Assembly: GCA_964023205.1 (NCBI GenBank)
Contig: OZ026851.1
Coordinates: forward strand, 18,669,528 to 18,733,527
Reading direction: 5' to 3'
DNA: 64,000 nt
Source: Lutraria lutraria
Taxonomy: Eukaryota > Mollusca > Bivalvia > Venerida > Mactridae
A program made the translations under genes and the position numbers. A model generated the notes under the pieces. The model ran no database searches. It saw only the letters and a program-made list of their open reading frames with translations, and was not told the DNA's origin. Positions 47,101 through 59,100 of this stretch are shown here, piece after piece (the stretch's first letter is position 1; each line of letters opens with the position of its first letter).

Positions 47101-50100
47101 CAAGATCAGCTAGAGCAGTCACTGAAGGTGATGAATACCCCCAGACGCCGCCTTAACAGTTATTGTTACTCTTTACAATAGTAAATAACTCTGTAATAAA
47201 CAATAGAGCCATCACTGAAGGCGATGAATAACTCCCAAATGATGCTTTGAAATAGTTATTACCTGTTTCTGATAATTTGGACAGGGTAATGGATTTGCAG
47301 CACCACATGTATTTCAGAAGCAGGCATGGAGTCGTTTCATGGGAACTAGGCTTGTTATTGTCATATTATCTCACTGTTTGTCATCTACATAGAATATGGA
47401 GTTGGCTTAAATCTTAACATTTTGGGTACTTCACAAAGCTATTATTTATGTGATGATTTCCACAGAATAGCTATTACTCTAAAGTTCACAAGAGTAACAA
47501 TTGGCATATTACATTTGGCCAATTTTTTTCATGATTTACACATGAAGACATTCAAACGTCAGAACTACTACCTGCCTTCGTGGTCTAGTGGTTAAGTTCC
47601 CTGACTTAAAATCACGGTAACCTCTCGCTGATAAAGGGTCGTGTCTTCGAGCCCCGCTACTGACCATGGCTCTTTTTGTGAGAAAGTAAAATCAAATGTT
47701 CTATGAATATTTTATCAGCTTTATTTCTCAGCAAACATTGGCCAGAATTCAATTAATGTACTCAAGACTGACAAGTATCAAGTATCATGTCCTTTTTAAA
47801 ACAGTGTAATTTAAAGTATGTTACTATTTGTATAAGAAAAGGGTTGAATAGGACACAGCAAGCTAGACATGCAAATGATCTGTGTAGTGAACTGGAGTGT
47901 ATTGAACTATTCAATACCTTTTCATTATGATTGCCAACATCACTGTTATATGGGAATATGTGAAGGGCATATATTGGATATGCTGGAGAGCTTTCTGATA
48001 TGTATCTCACGTGATTTTATCAGATTAATGTCATCATCAGTAAGTGTGTTTATTCTTATTCTGTTTAATTTTGATGCAAAGAGTGTGTCATCTTTCTGGC
48101 GCATGATTTTTGTCAATTCCACTAATTTGAAATGTTTTTTCCACAATGAACCATATAATTGTACAAGAGGATCCAGTTTTGGCTTAACTGTGCTACAGGT
48201 GGTAGCTGGTATAAATCTCCTACAGCCAGCACTGATACTCCCCCAAATGAATCATCACTTGTCATAATATCTGTAAGTCTGCGATGAATAGTTAAAGGTA
48301 GGGCTGGACCAATGAATGAAATCTCAGCGATTATCAACAGACTTCCGAGTTTGGCCTTCATTTTAGCCAGCTGTTCACCTCTTAAAGGTATATATTCATT
48401 GTCTCTTCTGGACAACACAGGGAGTTAAAAAGTGGAATGTAAGGTTTGTCCACCTATGTTGTGTCCTGCTACACCAGTTCTACAATATCATCTTCTGTTT
48501 GACCTATATTTAACATTATATTCACTGTCTGTACAATTGTCCGCACAACATGACTTTTCCCTACTCCAGCACCACCACTGAGATGAATATGGAAACCTTT
48601 TGGTTTATGTTTTGTTCTGTAAGATCATGTCATTTCAGAGCACCATTCAACTATGAATTGATGAACAGACCTTTGGTCTTCATTCAAGGATTCTGTCATA
48701 TTCAACCATTTGCCTCGGCTTACAAGTGACTTATCAATTTCATATTCGTATCCTACTTAACCAATATCTTGGGGATTGATATCACAAGTTTACATAGTCA
48801 GCATCAGGTTCTGCACCTTCTCCTAGCTATTCTTGCCTGGTCTGTTCTGTTTCAAGAGTTAAAAGTGCCCAAACATCTTCTGGTGGTCCATTCTCTAGCA
48901 GATCTTTTTGTGCCATTCTAACTTCTTCTGCATTTGGTTCATACATTTCCATATTGTTCTTAATCATGTTATATGAATCCAAGTTCTGTGATTTGTAAGT
49001 GCCTTCAATGTGTTTTTATTTCTCTTCTAGTCTCCAAGGTAAATAAAGCATTAATTTTGCATGAAAATACTGCTCCTCATTCCTGTGTTTATTGAACTGG
49101 TGACTTACTGATAATTGCTGGAGTTCTGCGTAAGGTCATTTTTTGTTTAGTCTGAAGCGTAATATTCTTTGGTAGATTTTCTTCTCTGAAATAATCTTAA
49201 TCACCTCTTCATCATCATTGCTATCTTTATCTTCTTGCCTTCTGTGAATATCCACTTTTATACAAAGAAAAAAACTCCATACAAGTATATTCAAGTTTAT
49301 CAGGGCGTTCCTGGTACTTTTCAGGCATATATTTCATATGAAGGTGTTCATCATCATCATCTAGCTGCTGGATGACTTTCATTGGCTTAAGAAGATATGT
49401 TCTGTCTTCTGGCAAGTTTGTGGGGATGAATACAACATCCCTGGCACTTCTAGATAATGGCAATGAAAACAATCTGAACACAGCCTCCTGTGCACTTACT
49501 TCCCGGTGAACAAGAATTTCTTTGAAACAGTCTGCATTTTTAATTTGGGACCCTGAGGTTCACATGTTTCAGACACAGATTTTAACATATCACCAAGAGT
49601 TTTTTCAGGTTTACCTATGCATGATGCTACAAACATTACACATGCATAAACATTGGTGATGAACTGAATGTCCATAATTGCACCCCAAGCAGATAACATA
49701 TGTTTATTGTAGTTATTAATAAAACTTTCAGCTGGTGTTCTTGAAGAAGTATGGCTGTTTGGCTTTTGGCAGACTTAACATAAGTTATCGCTTGAATGTA
49801 TTTTCTGAAGATACATTTATTCTTTCAAGTAGGGTTTTCAGTTCAAGAGTTGAGTCTGTCTTGATATCGTGAATAACAACTTGAACAGCATAGGAAAAGT
49901 CTTCATACATTTGTTTGTGTGATGTTACAGGCTGATCAGGCGGTAGGACAACCATATTCTTCGATCTCCATTGGTGGCCTTGGAAAACCAAATCTACTTG
50001 AATAGTATCAGTCCATTTCATGTCAGCTGCAGATAATGTAAGAAACCATGTACACGGCCCAAGCTGCTGGTTCATTCCCATCAAATCATAAAGCATTCTA

Positions 50101-53100
50101 TTGTAGTAGACAGGAGATCCACATACTTTCTGTAGAAAATGATAGCTGAGGTCATTTCTTACTAGCTGCCTCTGTTTCTCTGCTTCTTTGACCTGACCAG
50201 CAGTGATTTTGTTACTTTGGAGATCACCTTTGCATTTTCTCATAGCTATAGGTATGCAGTCATTCACTTCCTTAGCTTCAGTTCTGTACTGTGCATAAAA
50301 TAAATATTCAATAGATGATGAAAATCTATTATCACAGTTCAGGATTCGACTTTTGAAATACTGCTTGACAGTTAATTTTATTGGTCTTTCAGAATCCAAA
50401 CCACCAAAGCCAGTAGGGAACAAATTAGGGACAGATATTTCTTCATTGTGTTTGTCAGTGTGTATAGATAGTGGTCTTTTCCCTTCTCCGGGAGCAAGTG
50501 ACAGCAAGAAATCTGTATCAGATTTTAAATCTTTAGGCTGGATACATGTATCATAAGGTAAACCAGAAAGCTTATTGTGAGTATTGTCATCCTCATTGTC
50601 TTCAGTGTCACTTTCATTTGTTTCATCTTCTTCTGGTTCATTCAAACTCCCGATGGTTTTGTCTTTATGACAGGTGTCCTTGATTGCAGAAACATCATCG
50701 GTTTCATAATTCTGTAATGTTTTGAGTCATGGAGTCAATGAGAACCTCTTCTGATTGATTTTCACTGCTTTCTTCGTTTTGGTCAGGGCTTCCTGTAAGA
50801 TTTTCGTTATCATTATTGCCATCATTTGTAAGACATTGCCAAAGATCACTGTCTTCAAATTCTGATATTTCCTGCCAGTGTTCATTAATGATAATATCAC
50901 TGTAGTGTGCTTTCTTACTTGTGTATTTCAAATAATTAATGTAAAGCACACACAATTTTCCATGGCCTAATTGTTTGTTTACAAACATGTCCCTGATATC
51001 TCAATTTTCTCTTTAGTTTAACTGTAATAGATGCAGATGATGGAAGTGGAGGTAGAACTCCACAAGTTTCATCAGGGTTTATTGGACCATTCACTACACA
51101 ACCATGCACAGTCTTCTATTTACCTCGAGGTAATCCAAGTACTTTCATAAAAGTAACACGTTTACTTAATAGTGTAACTTCTAAACTTGACAAGTCTTTC
51201 ATTTGTTGTGGTATTTCTGGTAATCCCAAGTTGTTTCCAATTGACTGTGGTGGAATTTTGTTTCTTTTAAGATACCGAGAACATGTTAAACAAGTATAAA
51301 CTTTTGAGTCCACTCACCTTTTTTTCATCTGTACAAGCTTTTAATACAAATTCCTTCTTCTTGCTGGTGTTTCCCGTTCATTCCTATGTCTTCCAACTTC
51401 CTGATCTTCCCTCTTCCTCTTATGTACTGGCGTCTCCCGTTCATTCCTCTGTCTTCTCACTACCTGATCTTCCCTCTTCTTCTTCTGTACTGGCGTCTCC
51501 CGTTCATTCCTCTGTCTTCTCACTTCCTGATCTTCCCTCTTCTTCTTCTGTACTGGCGTCTCTCGTTCATTCCTCTGTTTTCTCACTTCCTGATCTTCAC
51601 TCTTCTTCTTCTGTACTGGCATCTCCCGTTCATTCCTCAGTCTTCTCACTTCCTGATCTTCCCTCTTCTTTTCTGTACTGGCGTCTCTCGTTCATTCCTC
51701 TGTTTTCTCACTTCCTGATCTTCACTCTTCTTCTTCTGTACTGGCATCTCCCGTTCATTCCTCAGTCTTCTCACTTCCTGATCTTCCCTCTTCTTTTCTG
51801 TGCTGGCGTCTCCCGTTCATTCCTCTGTTTTCTCACTTCCTGATCTTCCCTCTTCTTCTTCTGTGCTGGCATCTCCCGTTCATTCCTCAGTCTTCTCACT
51901 TCCTGATCTTCCCTCTTCTTCTTCTGTGCTGGCATCTCCCGTTCGTTCCTCTGTCTTCTCACTTCCTGTTCTTCCCTCTTCTTCTTCTGTGCTGGCGTCT
52001 CCCGTTCATTCCTCTGTCTTCTCACTTCCTGATCTTCCCTCTTCTTCTTCTGTGCTGGCGTCTCTCGTTCATTCCTCTGTCTTCTCACTTCCTGATCTTC
52101 CCTCTTCTTCTTCTGTGCTGGTGTCTCCCGTTCATTCCTCTGTCTTCTCACTTCCTGATCTTCCCTCATCTTATTCTGTGCTGGCGTCTCCCGTTCATTC
52201 CTCTGTCTTCTCACTTCCAGATCTCCCCTCTTCTATTCTGTGCTGGCGTCTCCCGTTCATTCCTCTGTCTTCTCACTTCCTGATCTTCCCTCTTTTTCCT
52301 TTTTGCTGCTTTCTCTCCTTCATTCCTAACTCTTCTCTCTTCTGAATCTTCTTTTCCGTTTTTATGGTGCTGTCTCATGTCTAGTTTCCTTTATTTTGTT
52401 ATCCAATATGGCTCTTCTATTTTGCTTGTATTTAACATATCTTACTCTTTCTTTTTTCGATATTTTGCAATTGCTCTTTTATTCCTTATATGTTCTAGCT
52501 TTTGCATAAGTCTCCGAGTCTGGTCTGCAATGTGGTCTTGGAGTAGTGTTCCACATCCCTGCAATGAAAATGGTTTTATAAAGTGATAATTTAAAGCGAA
52601 GACATGAAATAAATGATAAAGAAGTATGCATGTATTGTATGTAAAAACTAGTGAGCGAAGAACACCTATAAGTTATGTTGATAAGTGGTCTTTATTCACA
52701 GGAATTTCTACTTTAGACTTATATGACATAGGTTTGACTGTGGTGTCCACTATGACTGCAGGAAACATTACGAATCTGAATCATTCATAATTATAGTACA
52801 TAATTATAGTAGCCTGGTTGCCTGGATTAATCACACTGTCTACGATGCATGAGTTCTTTCAAATCACAAGATGGTAAAATTTTCATATTACCTTGGTTGT
52901 AACCATATTCAAGGAACATAATTGCAGACTGGTGTTTCCTGATTACGGAATTTTTGGTGAAGGGCTGGCTGTTTCTAGCTTGGAAGAACAAGTTACTTTC
53001 TGACTGTAAGCGGTTTTCTGCAGGATAGCCCTGAAATATTAATTTGTTTGTCAAAATATCTCGACTGCATTTGGACAAAATATTATATTCCTTAAAATTA

Positions 53101-56100
53101 TTTGGTACAATAATGTAGTACATCCATCAAGATTAGTAATGTGTGCTAGTTTTCATGTATACTGTAATGATTATGCTACAGAAAAAAAGTTTTCCAGTCA
53201 CAATGAGCTAAAAATAGATATGAATTACCTGATTACACTGCCTCATCATTCTCTTCCTTTCTCGATCGTTCCTGTTCTTTCTTTCCTCTGTAATTTGACA
53301 TTGTTGAAACTTTCTTTATATCTTTCAATGACTCTTTTAAGATATCAGTTTCTGAATAAATATTTCTATGAACAGGTCTTTAAATCACAGATCACTAGAT
53401 ATTTCATGTACAGGTCTTTAAATCACAGATCACTAGATATTTTTATGTACATGTCTTTAAATCACAGATCAATAGATATTTTTATGTACAGGTCTTTAAA
53501 TCACAGATCACTAGATATTTTTATGTACATGTCTTTAAATCACAGATCAATAGATATTTTAATGTACAGGTCTTTAAATCACAGATCACTAGATATTTTA
53601 TGTACAGGTCTTTAAATCACAGAACACTAGATATTTTTATGTACAGGTCTTTAAATCACAGATCACTAGATATTTTATGTACAGGTCTTTAAATCACAGA
53701 TCACTAGATATTTTTATGTACATGTCTTTAAATCACAGATCACTAGATATTTTATGTACATGTCTTTAAATCACAGATCACTAGATATTTTATGTACAGG
53801 TCTTTAAATCACAGATCACTTGAATATTCATTGATGACAATTAACTGCGATATATATATACCACAGACCTTACTACAATAAAAACAAAGTTACATAGTAA
53901 TTTTGGCAATTCCATATGGCAGCCATTTCAATGTTTACACTATTGAGGCCATTATAATCAGTGTCAAATATCTGCTGATGTCTCCTGCATCCATTTGAAG
54001 GGCTGAGAAATACTTAAGAGCCAATTACTTTAAGGCCCAGCCAAGGGATATAACTGCCAAAAATACTGTGCAATTCTTTACTATTTATGTTAAGGTATGT
54101 ATGATATGTACCTCGTTTCTTTTTCCTTATCATAATTTATTATATGATCTTTAAATATATACATTTTGATTGGCTAAAAGCCTGATCCATCATGTAACAT
54201 AAATGTAGATATTCAAAGGTGTAATTTGATATTTAATAGAAATTTTGGAATTTCGCAATCTAAAAATAGAACCAGGTCGATATTCATCAACATAATTGTA
54301 CCGTTATGTCTAATTTGTGATATGTTCATCTTTCTTTATGATTGACATACTTTTCTGTTAATCAAATAATGCATTAAACTAGTTTTAAATCAAAGACTTT
54401 TCATGCAATAAAACAGTAGTTGACTAGTTAGCCAATACAGCGAACCTCGGACAAATATATGGCTAATATGAATTTTCCTAATTAATAGCATTATAATATT
54501 CAATTGCTCACTAGTAAATAACTGTGCAATGTATTGATGTTACATTCTCAGTCTTATATAATACAATTGCAAAGTAGACAAGAATATAATCTTGCAAAAG
54601 ATATAAAAAGACTATTTGAGCCAAAACATAAATGAAGTGTTCTACAGAGTTGCTTTTATAATAGAAGGCCTGATGGATTGTTGGATATATGTTATTGTCT
54701 CATTTAGAAATGCTTGATCAGACATTACAATTATTTTGTAAGAGAACATTACTCATAAATCATAAAATTGTGTCAATATTTATCAAATTCTGGCTACATA
54801 TGCTAGGCTAACAATATGATCAAGGTCTGAACTATTTACTACATGTACCATTCATTTCATGCACCATTAATTTCATGCCAGTATAAAATCCAGAAAGACA
54901 TTAGCTGTGACAATATATCCATGCAGACTGAAGCTTATACATTTAACCACAAGTGAAGACTACATAATATTATGTTAGTTTAGCTGTGTTAATTTGTGCA
55001 TTTTCTGTAACTGTTAAAAAACTATCCTCCGTGTTTGAGTGGTTAGGGTCGCTGATGGTAACCTCTCACTGATAGAGGGTCGTTGGTTCCAGCCCAGCTA
55101 CGAACCATGTCTCTTTATCTGAGAAAGCAGGCCGTTGGTCATGTAGAATGGGAGTCTAGTACTAGTTCTTCCCAGGAACAATGGTTAGATGAACTGTCCA
55201 TCCCATAGGACTATGATTGTTGATAAGGGGTATAAAACTCGATAAGATAAACAACTTTTAAAAGTAAATTCAAAATATTAATAAGAATTCAATAAAATCA
55301 GTATGAATTTACATTAGTTATAAAAGAAATGTCGGGAAAAGACAACAGCATGTTCTCCACAGTGATATCACTACATATTTGTTGAAGAATTTTATTTGTC
55401 AATTTCACTTTAGTGAATGAATGATAAGAAAAGAACTAATCAATCTGTGAAGTACAATGTACTTAAGAAACAATAAAATTCTCTACTTGAAAATTTCACT
55501 ATAAAACAAAGTTGTATTTTAAGAGCGAATTTCCATTACATATGTGGTTAAAAAGACATGTCAGGAAAGGACAACAGCCTGTTCTCGGCAGAAATATCAC
55601 AACATATTTTTACTTTAAAGAAAACCACAACTACTAAACAATAAAATTCTCTACTTGAAAATTTCACTATAAAACAACTTTTTTTAAGAAAATACTATAA
55701 AATCAGTGTAAATTGACATTACAAATGTGGTTAAAAAGACGTGTCAGGAAAAGTCAACAGCCTGTTCTCCACATTAATATCACTACATATTTGTTTAAGA
55801 ATTGTATTTGTCAATTTCACTTGAGTGAGTGAATGATAAGAAAAGAACTAATCAATCTGTGAATCAAAGTACTTAAAAAAAACTATTAAACAATAAAATT
55901 CTCTACTTGAAAATTTCACTATAAAACAAAGTTGTTCCTTAAGAAAAGTTTAACTGTTACTGGTGAAGAACAAACAGCATTCTAGTGTTTTTTAAATTCA
56001 TTATGATACTATGCACATTTTCATGCATATTCTTCTTCCAAATAACTCCAGTATTTAAAGCGAATTGCCTGCCATGAATTAATCAATGTTGGTTTTTCAT

Positions 56101-59100
56101 TTATTTCGGCTCCCCACTGTCTTCATCACCATCTACCCCTTTATCTCCAAAGCTCTTCTAGCTCCCCTGTCTCATTGGTCCTCTTTCCTTTCTCCATTTC
56201 CTCTCCTGCTGTCTTACCCTTCTCCATTTCCTCTTTGGCTGTCTCTCCAAGTTCCACATGTTCTGCAACCTTGCAATTGTTCATCTCCTCGTCGGCTCTC
56301 TTGTTCCGTTCTAGCACCACTTTCACAGCCTTGGTATCTCCCATCTCCCCAAACAGATCATCAGTGTCTGCAAATAACGTTCCTAACTGGACAGAATCCT
56401 GCTCCATGTCATAATCAAAACTTTGGACCTGTTCCTTCTGTCCCTTCTTACTGTGGTCCAGCTTTTTCTGTCCATGTTCACTTTGATCCTGTTTTTTTCA
56501 TGTTCCAGTTTCTTATTTTTTCCCTGCAAGTCATTTCTTTCGATTGTCAAACGGGAAACATATACTGCTGCAAAGTAGATATATTTTGTGTGTCTCCTTT
56601 GTTTCTTAACAGGGCTTCTGTCATAGAATTATGTGTTTGACCTCTAAACGAGTTCACAGCTTTTATCATACTTTCTGCAGTCCTCTTAATCCAAGGCATG
56701 TCACCAACAGATACTGAATACAAAGTGGCTCTAAGCTGAGTGTCAAACTGGTCACAGAATGTATCAACGTTATCTTTAACTAACTGAATGTTATTTCTTT
56801 TAGTTGGTGTCAGGCTTGAAGCACGTGGTGACGGAAGTTAACCATAGCCCGTAGTAGATGTAACAGATTTTGTAGGAGCGGAGGTCATTTTGAAATATTA
56901 CAACTTGAAAATATAGCGAAGTATTGCTGAAGCAAGTCATTCAGGTAATTAGTTGAAGCCACTTTAGCCAGGGTTCCTGGAAGCAGTTGACACTGAAACA
57001 TATCCCTTTACCAATACAAAGCTCACAAAGATTATACTGGGTTACTACACTACTGGTGAAGTACATACATAGTATATGTTCTGTAGAAGTATTATGTGTA
57101 CGGGAAGTGTGATGGTGAGCCTATGTACTCCATGAAACATGTTGTACAGTGCCACCGCGGGAAGGTGTGGCTTCATGATGCTAATACAGCCAAAATGAAA
57201 TTAGTATAATTATGTTAAATTCATACAAAATAGTTTGTTAAAGTTGCATTGACAGAAGCAGCTAATGAATCTTACTCATTTGCTACAACTGTCATATGTA
57301 CCAATATAAAAGATGTTATTTAATGCTCTTATTCAGCTAGATGTATTAGCATACCTAGCACAAAAAACAGTTATGCAGACAAGTTATATCAAATGCATGC
57401 GATTGTAAGAAAGCCCATTCATGCAAAAGCACACGAATGCAGTAAAAAAGTTTAAAAAAAACAACCTCACCTGTCCTTGCTAAATCTTCTTTTCATCGTA
57501 CATGCCAGCAGCCAAAGTAGGTATGGCACTAAGAATGTCAATGACTTCCGGCAAAAAAGCTCAAGTATACATAAAACAGTCACTTTATCATAATTGTTTT
57601 AAACCTGCAAACAATCGCTGAAAAGGGCTATAACTCAGTGAATATTAATCCAAATGAAAAATGGATTAAGCATGCACAACTAGGCTTACTACTGATCACT
57701 TCTGTGAAGTTTCATTGAAATCCTGTCAGTAGTTGCTGAGAAATTGTCTGGACAAAATTTGCCTATTGTATATACTGTATAAAAACAAAGGGCTATAACT
57801 CAGTGAAAATTAATCAAAATAAAAAATGCATGCACAACACGGCTTACTACTGATCACTTCTGTGAAGTTTCTTTGAAATCCTGTCAGTAAATGAGAAATA
57901 GTCCGGACAAATTGTGTCTACAGACGCACGGTGACCGACGGACCGACTGTCAAGCGTGAATCCAATATAGCCCCCATATATTTCATATCTGGGGGTATAA
58001 ATATGGGTAACCTAAGGTCAAAAATTAGATCACAAGGTCAGGTTTTAGGCAAACCTTATTAACACAGTAGATGTAAAATTTTGATTGGATCTTCACCAAA
58101 CCTTGTCCGAATATTTGTCTTAATGCTATGTAAGACAAATTCAAACATGGGTCATCTAGTGTCAACCAGAACTGCCACAGAGTGACTAAAATACCCCGAC
58201 ATACCAACTTGTCACAGATGTATGGCCAGCTGCAACACATACACTTAAGTCTGTGCGATTGCTTTTAGTTGTACAAATGTGCGATTATCCATGTGATTGG
58301 TTGTTATTATAATGATGGTGATCAGCTAATTTAAAATCCCACTATAGATCGAAAAGCTAATTTATGGCCATTTTTGAGAATTGATATTCAAGTGTGACCT
58401 TGACCTTGGAGGTATTGACGTAATTCTTTCGCATGACAAACTCCCATGATGGTGAACAAATGTACCAAGTGATTTTAAAATCTCACAATGAATGTCATAG
58501 TTATGGCCCGTACATGCAAATTTATGACCATTTTTACCTTTGAACTCATAGTGTAACCTTGACCTTGGAGATATTGACATAATTCTTTCACATGACACAC
58601 CGTCCCATGATGGTGAACAAATGTAACTAGTAATTCAAAAATCCTTCAGTCCATAGAGAAGATACAGCGTGGACAAACTTCTGGACCGACCGACAAAGTG
58701 ACTCCTATATAGCCCCCCCCCACTACCAATTGTAGGGGGGGGGGGGGTATAAAAACTAGGTCACGAGGTCAAATCTTAAGAAAACCTTGTCTATGCTGTA
58801 GTTGTCATGGTTTTGATTGGATCTTCACCAAACCTTGTCAGAATGTTTGTCTTATTTATATACATGTATGTAGGACAAATTCTAACATGGGTTATCTGGG
58901 GTCAAAAAGTAGGTCTAAGGTTCAAAACAATGTTTTATTGAGTAAACAATGATTGTCATGTGAGCGATATAGGGCCATCTTGGCCCTCTTGTTTAAGTTG
59001 CAAACATCGAAACACAAAATATGAGATTTGAGCTTGGAGACAAGTCTCAAGTTATATAACCTTCGACCCTGAAATGAAACTTTGGTGGTACGGGTGCCAG

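Larger units (their letters stand above)
47860..52345 (-). mobile_element. Decayed Helitron (Rep/PIF1-like helicase element)
   Basis: On the minus strand the order is: Arg/Glu-rich repeat region (52345-51341), a CxxC-bearing N-terminal domain (51313-51000, ending LLSKRVTFMKVLGLPRG), an acidic linker, a Helitron-like N domain (50600-49790, with LAPGEGKRPLS and GPCTWFLTLSAADMKW), a piece with NVYACVMFVASCIGKPEKTL (49699-49496), and a PIF1-like helicase fragment (48418-47860: GDLYQLPPV, LTKIMRQKDD, LHIFPYNSDVGNHN). Frameshifts, stops and gaps separate the pieces. The nuclease part that should lie between the N domain and the CIGKPEK segment appears deleted. Terminal TC/CTRR signals were not located. 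Lies in Rab intron 1, same strand as Rab. Confidence 0.8.

Noticed and set aside
47575..47690. tRNA gene
   Set aside because: Box A- and box B-like sequences are present, but the stems do not pair, and the same head occurs in SINE copies with bodies.
51283..52345. Plus-strand ORFs rich in Ser/Pro/Leu
   Set aside because: They are the complement of the 63-base coding minisatellite of the Helitron; the minus strand continues into recognisable Helitron domains.
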